In this document: piece by piece, positions 17,327 to 25,038 of the stretch
How positions within the stretch are numbered: the first letter of the stretch is position 1
How the letters are laid out: each line of letters opens with the position of its first letter
DNA from: CAZGYE01 sp964530165
GTDB lineage: Bacteria; Planctomycetota; Planctomycetia; Planctomycetales; Planctomycetaceae
DNA: 34,992 nt
Reading direction: 5' to 3'
NCBI GenBank assembly: GCA_964530165.1
Contig: CAZGYE010000021.1
Location: 1 to 34,992, forward strand
Made by a program: the position numbers and the translations under genes
Notes under the pieces: generated by a model
Told to the model about the DNA's origin: nothing
Seen by the model: the letters and a program-made list of their open reading frames with translations, nothing else
Databases searched by the model: none

Positions 17327-17653
17327 TCAGCGATTCCATGTCCGGCAGTATCGGAAGTTGTAGGACTTGATCTGCAGGAAGTATTGCTCGGGGGCAGTCT
17401 CTTTCAGCTGGAGCAACTTTTCCACCTGCTCGCAGGCATTGATCATCAGCTCCTTCATCTCCGCGTCCGTGATTCGACTCAGCGACGAGTCTTCGAGTAA
17501 CTCCGAGTATTTGCCAGCGTGCAGGTCCTCCAGCGGGCCATTGCGAAACGCCCACGCGACGATCGCATTTGCCTCATCTCGGAGCGTGAAGCCGTCAGGA
17601 AAGTAGTGTTTGAACGGATCATCGGAGCTTTGGAGGTCACTCATATCATTCAT
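17327..17653 (-). CDS. Hypothetical acidic protein (108 aa)
   Basis: I recognise no family. The product is soluble and mostly helical, with segments PFKHYFPDGFTLRDEANAI, RNGPLEDLHAGKYSELLED and QVEKLLQLKETAPEQY, and ends YNFRYCRTWNR. It is convergent with the coiled-coil gene. I use the ATG at 17653; an ATG at 17644 is equally possible, and neither has a clear Shine-Dalgarno. A degenerate copy of its last 20 codons plus 3' flank lies at 27360-27447 in the opposite orientation, which shows that this sequence family has been moved or duplicated. Confidence 0.6.
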   Translation of the reverse strand: MNDMSDLQSSDDPFKHYFPDGFTLRDEANAIVAWAFRNGPLEDLHAGKYSELLEDSSLSRITDAEMKELMINACEQVEKLLQLKETAPEQYFLQIKSYNFRYCRTWNR

Positions 17654-17888
17654 GCTCGTGGAGCGGAAGCGGCACTGAGTGAAGGATACCACTCACACCG
17701 TGCCGAGTGCCACGGCGTACCTGACCGGAGCGCCGCTCTGCACACGTTTCCCCCCCCGCCCTGTCGAGTAGGTTGCGCATTCCCCGAATTTCGGGCACGC
17801 TCTCCAACCTTTGTCTCTCATCGAGGCAAAGGACGCTGAGAACCGCTCTTTCACACCCAATGCTTTCGAACGAAAGGAGACCTACGCT

Positions 17889-18914
17889 ATGGTTAATCTC
17901 AAACGTGCCCACGAGCAGTTGTTTCGCCGGACGAGAGACGAAAAATTCGAGTCGCTCCCGGAACTGATGGCTCACTGCCGCAGTCAGCGCGAAGTTTCCC
18001 AGGAACTCTGGCACCCGCCCGGATTGCTGCTGCCGCAAGTCGGCAGCCGCAGCATGGAACTGCATCTTGGATCCGACGGTGCGTTCGCCCTGAACCACTG
18101 GAGTTTCTCGCAGCTCTGCTCCTTGTGCGGTGTCTCTCGTGATACCATCAACAAGTTGTCGCCAGAAACGGCGAGCCGTGCTCTGCAGGAGACGAGGCCC
18201 ACCGGCGCGAAGCCGATGCAGGTGTTCGTCAACGAGGACACGGTGCGTGCAATCCACGGCACGCAGTACAGCCGTCTGTGGAACACTGACCTGCTCGACG
18301 CGGTGCTGGACGCTGCTCCAGACTTTCAGCCGCCGCAGACGGCGGCTGGTGGCGGCACCGGCCTGTATGCCGGGCAAGAAGACTTGTTCATCTTCCTGAT
18401 CGATCCCGCTGGTTGGACCGACATCGAAGGGCAGCCATTTGCGCCCGGACTCTTCGCGTGGAACTCTGAGGTCGGTAAACGATCGCTCGGTATCCAGACG
18501 TTTTGGTTTCAGCAAATTTGCCAGAACCATCTCGTGTGGGACGCTTGTGAAATTGTCGACTGGTCGAGGAAGCACACCGGCAACGTGCACGACTCGCTCG
18601 GTGACGTGCGCCGCATCATCGGCGACATTGTCGCCAAACGCGACGAGCGCAAGGACGGCTTTGCCAAGGTGATTGCCAAGGCAATGGAGTCCACTGTCGG
18701 TGATGCCGAGGATGCTACGAAGTTCCTCTTCAAGCACGGCATCAACCGCACGCTGGTGAAGAAAGCCGTCGCCAAGCTTGGCGACGAGGGCAAGCCCTTC
18801 AACATTTTCTCGCTGGTGGATGCGTTGACGCAGCTCACCCAGCAGCTTGCCTACGTCGGCGATCGCACGGAAGCGGACACCAAAATCTCGAAACTGCTGG
18901 CCCTCGCGGCCTGA
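17889..18914 (+). CDS. DUF932 phage/plasmid-like protein
   Basis: The 341-aa product matches the layout of the DUF932 family (phage/plasmid-like protein), which is found on mobile elements and has no established function. Visible landmarks are LLPQVGSRSMEL near the N-terminus, LNHWSFSQLC, VNEDTVRAIHGTQYSRLWNTDLL, and a middle section with LFIFLIDP, followed by the C-terminal helical part (RRIIGDIVAKRDERKDGF). The start at 17889 is set by a strong AAAGGAG Shine-Dalgarno at about 17874-17880; an upstream in-frame codon at 17811 lacks one. A good intrinsic terminator follows the stop by 22 bp, so this is probably a monocistronic unit. Confidence 0.8.
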   Translation: MVNLKRAHEQLFRRTRDEKFESLPELMAHCRSQREVSQELWHPPGLLLPQVGSRSMELHLGSDGAFALNHWSFSQLCSLCGVSRDTINKLSPETASRALQETRPTGAKPMQVFVNEDTVRAIHGTQYSRLWNTDLLDAVLDAAPDFQPPQTAAGGGTGLYAGQEDLFIFLIDPAGWTDIEGQPFAPGLFAWNSEVGKRSLGIQTFWFQQICQNHLVWDACEIVDWSRKHTGNVHDSLGDVRRIIGDIVAKRDERKDGFAKVIAKAMESTVGDAEDATKFLFKHGINRTLVKKAVAKLGDEGKPFNIFSLVDALTQLTQQLAYVGDRTEADTKISKLLALAA

Positions 18915-18936
18915 CTTCTTTGAACTGGTTCTCAGC

Positions 18937-18964
18937 AGCCCCTGCCGCACGGCAGGGGCTTTTT
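18937..18964 (+). terminator. Rho-independent terminator after the DUF932 gene
   Basis: A perfect 10-bp stem (AGCCCCTGCC and GGCAGGGGCT) closes a GCAC loop and runs directly into TTTT. It lies 22 bp after the stop codon at 18914 and ahead of the toxin-antitoxin promoter. Confidence 0.9.
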
Positions 18965-19005
18965 CCAAATCGTGTGATTTGTGTGTCGGGGTCGGCAGGA
19001 CGTGC

Positions 19006-19011
19006 TATAAT
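19006..19011 (+). promoter_or_regulatory. Consensus TATAAT -10 box of the toxin-antitoxin pair
   Basis: TATAAT preceded by TGC (an extended -10-like context) ends six bases before the ATG at 19018, so the transcript would begin close to the start codon. No Shine-Dalgarno precedes the ATG, in keeping with leaderless translation. No good -35 box is seen at the usual spacing. Confidence 0.6.
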
Positions 19012-19017
19012 AGCGAC

Positions 19018-19287
19018 ATGGCAGCCAAGCTCACCGAAGAACTCCAAAAGGCGCTTCAGGAACAGGCCGGACGACCTCTCGAAGTCGTTGATCCCGCCAC
19101 GAGCAAAGTGTATCTGCTCATTGAACGTGAGCAGTATGACCGCTTGCGACCCCTGTTCGAGCACGACCCGCTAACGAACGAGGAACAACGTCACCTTCTG
19201 CAGCAAGCGGGGAAACGAGCAGGCTGGGATGATCCGGAGATGGACGCCTACGACAGCTACGACGAGCACCGTTCCGAGAAGCCATGA
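19018..19287 (+). CDS. Antitoxin-like partner of the MazF-type toxin
   Basis: The 89-aa product is acidic at its C-terminus (DDPEMDAYDSYDEHRSEKP), with a helical N-terminus and a short VVDPATSKVYLLIEREQYDRL strand-turn segment. I do not recognise a classical MazE AbrB fold, so the assignment rests on position: its TGA overlaps the ATG of the toxin gene (ATGA), the standard toxin-antitoxin arrangement. The acidic tail would suit binding to a basic RNase. The start is fixed by the promoter, whose -10 box ends six bases upstream. Autoregulation is typical of such pairs but no operator is identified. Confidence 0.75.
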   Translation: MAAKLTEELQKALQEQAGRPLEVVDPATSKVYLLIEREQYDRLRPLFEHDPLTNEEQRHLLQQAGKRAGWDDPEMDAYDSYDEHRSEKP

Positions 19288-19640
19288 GAGTCAGCCGCGG
19301 TGACGTCGTGCTGGTCGATTACCCGTACAGTGATCGGACGGGATCGAAAGTTCGTCCCTGCCTGGTCGTCCAGAGCGACGACAACAATCAGCGACTTGAC
19401 GACACCATTGTCGTTACGATCACCAGCCGCAGGCAGCATGCGCCTCTATCCACGCAACTTCTGATTGATGTCGCCACTCCAATTGGTCAGCAATCGGGCC
19501 TGCTTTTTACGTCGGCCTTGCAATGCGAGAATATCCTCACCGTGGATTGCGGCTTCGTCCTGCGCAAGGTCGGTACCCTCCCGCCGGACGCCCTGTTGCA
19601 AGTGAATGACTGTCTGAAAGCCGCGCTGGCGATTCCGTGA
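19284..19640 (+). CDS. mazF: MazF/PemK-family mRNA interferase toxin
   Basis: MazF toxins cut mRNA at short sequences and halt growth when the antitoxin is lost. The 118-aa product has the family pattern: RGDVVLVDYPYSDRTGSKVRPCLVVQ at the N-terminus (landmarks GDVVLVDYP and KVRPCLVV), TIVVTITS, then a hydrophobic SGLLFTSALQCENI and a C-terminal CLKAAL helix. Length is normal. It overlaps its antitoxin gene by four bases. It may stabilise the surrounding mobile region by addiction; this is inferred from the family role and context. Confidence 0.88.
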   Translation: MRVSRGDVVLVDYPYSDRTGSKVRPCLVVQSDDNNQRLDDTIVVTITSRRQHAPLSTQLLIDVATPIGQQSGLLFTSALQCENILTVDCGFVLRKVGTLPPDALLQVNDCLKAALAIP

Positions 19641-20027
19641 CCTGCCGCTCGAAGAGCAGGTCGAAGCATTGTTGGTTGTTGCCCACAACCAGCTCATTGC
19701 TCCGTAGGTGGACCAAACCGACACAGGATCACTCCAAGGTGCGCTGTCTTTCATCATGCGTCGGCAGGTCTTCGACGATTGCGTCGAGTCCGTCTGCAGG
19801 CCGCTCTCCAAACGCGACGAGCGCAGGCTGGCAGAGATGAGGGTTATGAAGCTGTGCGAATGCATCATGACGCCCGCTTGATTCCCGCTTGCCACCTCCT
19901 GGGCCAGCATCCCCCCCAATCCTATTTCGCCACGATGCCGGCGGCTTCGCAACCTGAAACCACTTCGCCGCCGGGAAGCAGGGGAGTACGATCGCCTCCT
20001 TTTTGTTCCATTCCTCTTTTTTTCATC
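19641..20027 (+). other. Gap after mazF with no convincing gene
   Basis: No recognised gene lies in these 387 bases. One frame runs from a GTG at 19708 to a stop at 19881 (57 codons, including LSFIMRRQVFDDC and DERRLAEMRVMKLCEC). The same frame is open upstream from mazF apart from one stop at 19705, so a decayed gene is possible. The last 30 bases are pyrimidine-rich (CCTTTTTTC-like). Confidence 0.3.
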
Positions 20028-20327
20028 ATGACTACCGCCACAAAAGAAGCACCGGTTGAAACGAAGACCGGAGAGCAGCCAATTTGCCGCCTCAGCGACC
20101 GGGGCGTGCAGCTGAGCACCTTCCCGAACACTGTCTCCACTAAAAACGGCCGCAGGACATTCTACAGTACGACGGTTCAGGCGAGGTACAAAGATAAGGA
20201 GGGACATTGGCAGACCGGCCACAGCTTCGATGAAGACCAGCTTGCGGTTCTGCAGGATCTCGCGGTTGAAGCTCGCCGCTTCATCCGTCAGGCCCGTGCC
20301 CAAGACAAGGCCGCTGTGAAAGCGTGA
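20028..20327 (+). CDS. Small hypothetical protein, first gene of a disrupted operon
   Basis: The 99-aa product has an N-terminal low-complexity part (TTATKEAPVETKTGEQP), then a beta-rich segment (GVQLSTFPNTVSTKNGRRTFYSTTVQ, landmark GRRTFYSTT), an acidic turn around HSFDEDQLAVL and a C-terminal helix. I cannot name a family. Its stop overlaps the GTG start of the next gene (GTGA), so the two were co-translated before the IS66 insertion. No clear Shine-Dalgarno precedes the ATG at 20028. The conserved-looking RTFYSTTVQARYKD pattern suggests a small nucleic-acid-associated protein, but that is only a guess. Confidence 0.6.
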   Translation: MTTATKEAPVETKTGEQPICRLSDRGVQLSTFPNTVSTKNGRRTFYSTTVQARYKDKEGHWQTGHSFDEDQLAVLQDLAVEARRFIRQARAQDKAAVKA

Positions 20328-20433
20328 ATCCAGCTTCAACAAACTGCTTCATACCACGCGCCGAACGCACCCATCGGCTCGCCGGCGCGCTCGCGGAACT
20401 GCTCAACTCTCCCGACTTGAACTTAGACGAACT
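20324..20433 (+). pseudogene. 5' part of a gene split by IS66
   Basis: The frame starts with GTG at 20324, overlapping the TGA of the previous gene, and encodes MNPASTNCFIP, a helix LAGALAELLNSPDLN, then LDE-L before running into the IS end at 20434. The last 8 bases (GACGAACT) are the target duplication. Joined to 23153 onwards (LDEL|EPATQSAIENAREVLD), the frame stays open and gives a protein of about 120 aa with no recognised family. The IS therefore inactivated this gene. Confidence 0.75.
20426..20433. repeat. Left target-site duplication of IS66
   Basis: GACGAACT lies immediately outside the left IS end; the identical 8 bp lies at 23145-23152 outside the right end. Eight bp is the usual IS66-family target duplication. 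It indicates a simple transposition with little later change. Confidence 0.9.
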
Positions 20434-20447
20434 GTGTCCTTCCGGCA
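20434..20447. repeat. IS66 left terminal inverted repeat
   Basis: The sequence GTGTCCTTCCGGCA is perfectly complementary to 23131-23144. Further inward the match is partial (G then TGCA). Confidence 0.88.
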
Positions 20448-20510
20448 GGGCTGCAGAACTTTGCGGTGCCAGCCTGAGAGCGGAGAACGTCGGGGCAGGA
20501 GTTGCGGCGG

Positions 20511-22175
20511 TCAGGCAGCGATCGGGAGGGATTCGAGCGCGGCGTGGTAGTTCCAAGGCATCCAGCGCTCAGGGTTCGTAGCGGCCTCGGCGGTGTGACG
20601 CAGCAGTTCGGTCAGGTAGTCGAACGGGTTCGTCTGGTTGAGTTCGCACGTGTGGATCAGGCTCATGTACATGTCGCCGACGCGAGCGCCGTTTTGCGTC
20701 TTGAAAAACATTGCGTTCTTGCGATGTAGAATGGCCTTTTTCAGCGCCCGTTCGCAAACGTTATTGTCCAGCGGAGCACCGGCCGTGTTGAGGAAGCGAG
20801 TCAGCTTCTCCCAGTGCTTGAGCATGTAGCGGATGGCCGCACCCAGCGCCGAGTTCGGCTCCACCAACTTCTCGTCGAACTGCCGCTTGAGCCAAGCGTG
20901 CAGGTCCTCGATCGTCTGCCGGCTGTTGTATTGATGAAACTGCAGACGCTGCTGGGCCGAGAGGCCGTCCCGCTGAGCGATGGTGTCATTGTGGTAGACG
21001 ACCCGCAACGCTTCCAGGACATAGCGACATTCATCCGGAAACCGATCGTAGACATCGACAAACTGCCGGCGGGCATGAGCCAGGCAGTTGGCCACGATCG
21101 TCTGCAGTTCGCGAGGCAGGTTGCGTGACAGCGCATCACACATCTGGATCGGCTGCCCCAGTTCCTCGGCGCGGAGCTTGAGCACCTGCGTGAGGTTCTC
21201 GCCCGCGTGCCGCCGACCACTGAAGAACAGCGCCATCCGACGCCCTTCGAGCGTGGACACGACACCCGACGTGAACATGCCGGTCCGGGACACATCCGAG
21301 TCCTCGTCGACTTGTCGCGCCCGCTCTTCCATCAGTTCGAGGATCTTGACCGTCGTGTCGTCATTGTGCAGCACGTCGCCTTGGGCGGCTTGCCGAATCA
21401 ACTCCTCGAAGGCCGGAGTGATTCCGGGAGCCAACGCCTGCACGACGTCCCACTGCGTCGAGGCCGGCAGGGGAATCTCCAGATCCCGCTGCAGGCCCTG
21501 CAGTCGGTTGAACGGCATGCCGCTCCCGTACTTCAACAGCGCGATCATGCCCGCCGCCGTCGCGTCGTACTTCTCGCCTCGTGCCGCCTCGGGAAGTGGA
21601 GCGGTGAAAACCTTGCCGCACAGGCCGCAACGCAGTTTCTGCAGTTCGTATCGCGTTGCCTGCAGCGGAGCTTGTCCGGTGATCCGCACGACGACTCCGG
21701 GCGACTTCTCGTAGACCGTTCCCTGCCGGCACTCAGGACATGCGTCGCCCGGTTGGAGCGATCCGTGCGGAACGTCAATCCGCTGGGCGCCCCGATAAGC
21801 ATCGGCCGCATGACGTCCGTGACCCTTCTTTTTGGCGGGCTGCGCGTCGGCTGCGTCAGACTCGGTTTCGTCCGAGTCCTCCGCCGGAGACTTGCCGTCT
21901 TCTGCTGCCTGGCCTGATCCAGCGCCGTCGGATGCATCGGCCGAGCGCCCCACGACGGTATCCGTCTTTTCCGTCTTGGCACCGAAGTACAGCTGCCGCA
22001 ACCGGCGGATCGAGGTGTTCTTGTCCTGAATCAACTCCGCCACGTATTCGTAGGACTCGAACACGGCGCGGATCAGTTCGGCATCCTGCTTTTCCAGCGA
22101 TTGCTCGGCGCGGCGCACGACCTGTTTGAGTTGATCGGGATTCACTTCGACAACCTCTGGCTTCCAGCCCGACAT
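20511..22175 (-). CDS. tnpC: IS66 transposase TnpC
   Basis: This is the DDE transposase of the element. The 554-aa product has an N-terminal coiled-coil region (about residues 10-70), a basic linker, a zinc-ribbon (CPECRQG, then CGLCGKVF, about 140-190) and the catalytic domain. Catalytic-looking acids sit in HNDDTTV, MCDALSRN and NVCERALKKAILHRKN, in the positions usual for IS66. The C-terminal IS66 domain follows (LIHTCELNQTNPFDYL). Length fits the family (about 500-550 aa). It starts 135 bp after the tnpB stop, a longer gap than usual, containing a short AAGATCAACCCC direct repeat. Confidence 0.93.
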   Translation of the reverse strand: MSGWKPEVVEVNPDQLKQVVRRAEQSLEKQDAELIRAVFESYEYVAELIQDKNTSIRRLRQLYFGAKTEKTDTVVGRSADASDGAGSGQAAEDGKSPAEDSDETESDAADAQPAKKKGHGRHAADAYRGAQRIDVPHGSLQPGDACPECRQGTVYEKSPGVVVRITGQAPLQATRYELQKLRCGLCGKVFTAPLPEAARGEKYDATAAGMIALLKYGSGMPFNRLQGLQRDLEIPLPASTQWDVVQALAPGITPAFEELIRQAAQGDVLHNDDTTVKILELMEERARQVDEDSDVSRTGMFTSGVVSTLEGRRMALFFSGRRHAGENLTQVLKLRAEELGQPIQMCDALSRNLPRELQTIVANCLAHARRQFVDVYDRFPDECRYVLEALRVVYHNDTIAQRDGLSAQQRLQFHQYNSRQTIEDLHAWLKRQFDEKLVEPNSALGAAIRYMLKHWEKLTRFLNTAGAPLDNNVCERALKKAILHRKNAMFFKTQNGARVGDMYMSLIHTCELNQTNPFDYLTELLRHTAEAATNPERWMPWNYHAALESLPIAA

Positions 22176-22310
22176 GACCTGCCCGTCCCTGGCGCTTGAG
22201 AAAGATCAACCCCGGAAAGATCAACCCCGTCAACCGGCTCCGTCCAGCGAACGATCGAGTATCAAGAATGTGAGATTCCAGGCAAGAGCACTTTGCCCGA
22301 TTCCGCTTGG

Positions 22311-22673
22311 TCAGGTCTGCGGTCCCACCGGACGCCAGTCCGGGGCCGCCGCCGTGCAATCCGGGTTGCCGGCCGAGAACAGAACCGATAACTGGTGCGC
22401 TGCGAGTCGTTTCGTAGCCGCATCGCCAGCGGCCGGCCACCACGCAAAACGCCCCGTCGAGAGTCGCTTGTGGCACAGCCAGAATCCTTGGCCGTCGTAG
22501 ACCAGCACCTTGATGGCGGTGCCGCGCCGATTCCGAAAGCAAAACACCACGCCGGTGAACGGGTCTTGCCCGAGCGCGTCTTGGCACAGCCGCACGAGTC
22601 CATCGATCCCCTTGCGAAAGTCGGCCGGCTCGACGGCCACCAGAATCTTCATCTGCGGCGTGATCGCCAGCAT
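22311..22673 (-). CDS. tnpB: IS66 accessory protein TnpB
   Basis: TnpB is required for IS66 transposition but its exact role is not settled. The 120-aa product has the family motif FRKGIDGLV (about residue 20), then FRNRRGTAIKVLVYDGQGFWL and the CHKRLSTGRF pattern. I start it at 22673 because the ATG shares its first A with the TGA of tnpA (TGATG coupling). An upstream in-frame extension overlaps tnpA and is not family-like. Confidence 0.93.
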   Translation of the reverse strand: MLAITPQMKILVAVEPADFRKGIDGLVRLCQDALGQDPFTGVVFCFRNRRGTAIKVLVYDGQGFWLCHKRLSTGRFAWWPAAGDAATKRLAAHQLSVLFSAGNPDCTAAAPDWRPVGPQT

Positions 22674-23065
22674 CACAACCCATTCCGCAAACTGCGTCCC
22701 ACCGCCACGATGTCCGTCGCGTCGTAACCTTTCAGATGGACGCGCAAGCTGACTCCCGCGCTGTCCTCGCACTCGATGACGCATTCCCGCCCGGCAGCGA
22801 CCGCCGGTGACAGCTCGATAAATCCCGGACCGCTGGAATCCTGTTGGCCCTGTGCCGCCTCGACACGTTTCTTCAGAGAATAGTAATCGAGCCTCAGTGT
22901 CGACGCCGTGCGATGAAGACCATGAGCACCTACCAGCTTAACCGCCAGCGACCACAGCCGACCCGGAATCCGCGATTTCGGCTTACGTGTCCGGCGCCAC
23001 ACCTGAAACCGATCCCGTGCCCGCTCAAGCTCCGGCGCCACCGCGCCACGCGTCCTTCCACCCAT
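22673..23065 (-). CDS. tnpA: IS66 accessory protein TnpA
   Basis: This is the first IS66 gene. The 130-aa product has a helix-turn-helix-like N-terminal half (WSLAVKLVGAHGLHRTASTLRLDYYSLKKRVE, landmarks LAVKLV and YYSLKKRV) and a C-terminal strand region with VSLRVHLKGYDATDIVAV. The stop overlaps the tnpB ATG. A start at 23065 leaves 79 bp to the right terminal repeat end, a normal leader length. Confidence 0.85.
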   Translation of the reverse strand: MGGRTRGAVAPELERARDRFQVWRRTRKPKSRIPGRLWSLAVKLVGAHGLHRTASTLRLDYYSLKKRVEAAQGQQDSSGPGFIELSPAVAAGRECVIECEDSAGVSLRVHLKGYDATDIVAVGRSLRNGL

Positions 23066-23130
23066 GCACGTCCTCCAAGAATGCGAACGTGCCCAGGATA
23101 AAACATCCGCCGAAACGGTTCATGCACGCT

Positions 23131-23144
23131 TGCCGGAAGGACAC
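23131..23144. repeat. IS66 right terminal inverted repeat
   Basis: TGCCGGAAGGACAC is the exact complement of the left end at 20434-20447. Confidence 0.88.
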
Positions 23145-23405
23145 GACGAACTGGAGCCTGCCACTCAGTCGGCCATTGAGAACGCTCGGGAAGTCCTCGA
23201 CAGCGTGAACCACGACTTGAGCCGGTTCCACGTCCGTTACAGCCGGATCGTCATCATGGAGACGGAAGTGCTGGCGGAGTCCGCAGAGGAAATTGTCCAC
23301 ATGCCGCTCCCCGGCGTCTACGCAGGCATCTCCGCCGACAAGGTTCCACCGCATGTCAAAGACGTCCAGGATTACGACCACGTTTGGGACATCGAACCGG
23401 CATGA
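23145..23405 (+). pseudogene. 3' part of the gene split by IS66
   Basis: From the second copy of the target duplication (GACGAACT, 23145-23152) the frame continues as EPATQSAIENAREVLD, NHDLSRFHVRYSRIVIMETE and ends DYDHVWDIEPA at 23405. It matches the reading frame of the 5' part at 20324-20433 when the IS and one target copy are removed. A hybrid frame that starts inside the IS at 23064 could express this part, but it is unlikely to be the native product. The stop overlaps the next gene's ATG (ATGA). Confidence 0.75.
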
Positions 23406-23704
23406 GCACCGGCTCCCACCAGTTCGACCACGACAGTGACCACGACCCCGTCGAATGCGAATTGTCCTTTGAGAACAACCACAGCGTTTGCAACACTTGT
23501 TGGTGCCGCAACCGTTGTGCCGGTGGCCTTCTGATAGAGGCCAAGCCTCCACGGAGTCTTCTCCTTTCCAGCTTCTTCCGCGCACTCGCGAGCGTAGGAA
23601 CAGTTCCTGAGTTCTCCGTCATCATCAGTATTGAAGGAATCGAGTCCCCTTTACACTATGAAGTAAATTGGTCGACCCCCACACGCGCTTCTGCAAATTC
23701 CTGA
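23402..23704 (+). CDS. Small Cys-containing hypothetical protein, third gene of the disrupted operon
   Basis: The 100-aa product begins at an ATG that overlaps the TGA of the split gene, which argues for a real translational unit. It holds a Cys cluster, VCNTCWCRNRC (about residues 29-39), that could bind a metal ion, preceded by a His/Asp-rich N-terminus (HQFDHDSDHDP). The C-terminal third (RALASVGTVPEFSVIISIEG) is hydrophobic in places and may be out of its original frame. Its last 49 bases overlap the convergent gene at 23656-23898. The family is unknown. Confidence 0.45.
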   Translation: MSTGSHQFDHDSDHDPVECELSFENNHSVCNTCWCRNRCAGGLLIEAKPPRSLLLSSFFRALASVGTVPEFSVIISIEGIESPLHYEVNWSTPTRASANS

Positions 23705-23898
23705 ATGGTTCGGTAACAAGGCCCTTTCATATAATTCCCAGAAAGGAATTTCGTATTGCTGTCCGGTTCATACACCCACCCACCATTGTCTACGGCATAG
23801 GCATTGTACGCGGCCACAAATGCATCGAAGTCCCACGGCTCCTTCTCCGTTTTGGATGAGTCAGTATCGTTGTGCATGGGCTCTTCAGAAAGCAGCAT
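23656..23898 (-). CDS. Small acidic hypothetical protein (80 aa)
   Basis: The product has an acidic, disordered-looking N-terminus (SSKTEKEPWDFDAFVAAYNAY) and a compact part with DNGGWVYEPDSNTKFLSG and CYRTIQEFAEAR. I do not recognise a family. An ATG at 23877 (MHNDTD) is an alternative start, with a weak GAAGAG upstream. It is divergent from the tandem alpha-CTD-like genes that begin at 24048, sharing a 149-bp intergenic region, so the two could be controlled together. Confidence 0.55.
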   Translation of the reverse strand: MLLSEEPMHNDTDSSKTEKEPWDFDAFVAAYNAYAVDNGGWVYEPDSNTKFLSGNYMKGPCYRTIQEFAEARVGVDQFTS

Positions 23899-24047
23899 TT
23901 TTTACCAACGCGGAACAGGTGAAGTGTACACGCCTTGGTACGATTTATCTATGGTCACGGTTGCTGGTCAGTTTGAATCTCGGCTAAAATCACATTTCGG
24001 AATCGTTCTCTGAAACATGTGCTGGCCAATGTTGAAGGAATGCAGCT

Positions 24048-24989
24048 GTGGGCTGTGATGTTTGGATGTACGGCTGCCAACCGGATGCTCAGTTGCAGCA
24101 GGAGTGCGTGGATTGGATCGACACTGAGCCACCGGGTGCTCCTTGGCCGGTTCCAGTATTTACCGTCGACAGGAACTTCATTTGGACGTATCCAGTATTC
24201 ACGCCGACAGAGCAGCCCTTTCCGTTTGAATTCAGAAGCGTACCTGAGAAACTTCGGAGCGAATATGAAAACGCTTTCACAGGCTATGAGTCCACAGGTT
24301 CTGCAGCGTTCGTGCGATTGGACCAGCTACGCTTGAGTCGACATTGCCGATTCGGATTCGATTGTAAGTGTGGGCCACTTGTGAGTGGTTGGTGTGGAGA
24401 AGATGACCAGAATCCAACAGGGTTTCGTTCTTACGTCACCAACGGTGTCCAGTGGCGAGTCCCCACGGGAGACCCCCGACCATATCTCTTCGCTCACGCC
24501 CTGCGAACGCACTTCATCCCCAATTTGCAGTTTGAAGCGGACTACGATGTCGAGTTATTTGAAGAACTTATTCACGAACTCGGTCTGCACGAGCAAATCC
24601 AATCCGCCGATCTGAACGCACTCAACAGCGTCCTTGAAAAGTCGGTGCCGATACTCGGTAAGAGATACCACGGCGAGGCTCGCTATCGCAAATACACCGA
24701 ACAGGAAGAGAAACGGCGGAAGGAAACCCTGCAGGAAGTCGTGCAACATTTCCGAAACGTCACGCCGGACTGTCGACAGATTCGGATTGAAGATCTGGCA
24801 GTGCATCTTACGTCTCTGCGTCTTATAAATTTTCTCGAAGTCTCTGGTGGTATCACCACGCTTGGTGAACTCGCGTCGCTAACGGAGCAGCAGGTCAGAA
24901 CATTTCGCAACGTGGGCGATACGACGGTCGATGAAATTGCAGAACTGCTGCAGGAGTTCGGTCTGGAGTTCCAGAACGGAACGGAGTGA
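24048..24989 (+). CDS. Unknown protein with C-terminal RNAP alpha-CTD-like domain, copy 1
   Basis: I recognise no family for the N-terminal 240 residues, but the last 65 resemble the RNA polymerase alpha C-terminal domain: IRIEDLAVHL, then ITTLGELASLTEQQV, RNVGDTTVDEIAELLQEFGLEF. This is the (HhH)2-like fold that binds UP-element DNA and activators. The usual K-K/R-S after the N-x-G turn is replaced by D-T-T, so normal DNA contacts may be lost. The N-terminus begins MGCDVWMYG; the mid-section has FAHALRTHFIPNL and DYDVELFEELIHE. A charged helix (about 215-240) links the domains. The start is GTG at 24048, chosen because copy 2 begins with the same residues at an ATG; GAAGGAA lies upstream of both. 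Confidence 0.8.
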   Translation: MGCDVWMYGCQPDAQLQQECVDWIDTEPPGAPWPVPVFTVDRNFIWTYPVFTPTEQPFPFEFRSVPEKLRSEYENAFTGYESTGSAAFVRLDQLRLSRHCRFGFDCKCGPLVSGWCGEDDQNPTGFRSYVTNGVQWRVPTGDPRPYLFAHALRTHFIPNLQFEADYDVELFEELIHELGLHEQIQSADLNALNSVLEKSVPILGKRYHGEARYRKYTEQEEKRRKETLQEVVQHFRNVTPDCRQIRIEDLAVHLTSLRLINFLEVSGGITTLGELASLTEQQVRTFRNVGDTTVDEIAELLQEFGLEFQNGTE

Positions 24990-25038
24990 TGCTCTGAGGA
25001 TTTGCCAGAACGGCTTTTTTTCCTGAAGGAAGACATCG

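Larger units (their letters stand above)
20434..23144 (-). mobile_element. Complete IS66-family insertion sequence
   Basis: This 2711-bp element is bounded by perfect 14-bp terminal inverted repeats, GTGTCCTTCCGGCA at 20434-20447 and its complement at 23131-23144, with partial match continuing inward. It carries tnpA, tnpB and tnpC in that order on the minus strand, the three-gene IS66 arrangement. Flanking 8-bp direct repeats show where it inserted. All three frames are intact, so it may still be active. It splits the gene made of 20324-20433 and 23153-23405. Confidence 0.93.

Noticed and set aside
17646..18968. 440-codon open frame on the minus strand
   Set aside because: It is antisense to the DUF932 gene, which has a strong Shine-Dalgarno and its own terminator.
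19446..20342. 298-codon open frame on the minus strand
   Set aside because: It is antisense to mazF and the small gene at 20028, with low-complexity Ser/Arg-rich content and no domain.
24990..25038. Terminator-like GCC..GGC followed by a T-run before copy 2 of the alpha-CTD-like gene
   Set aside because: The stem is only three base pairs, too weak for intrinsic termination.
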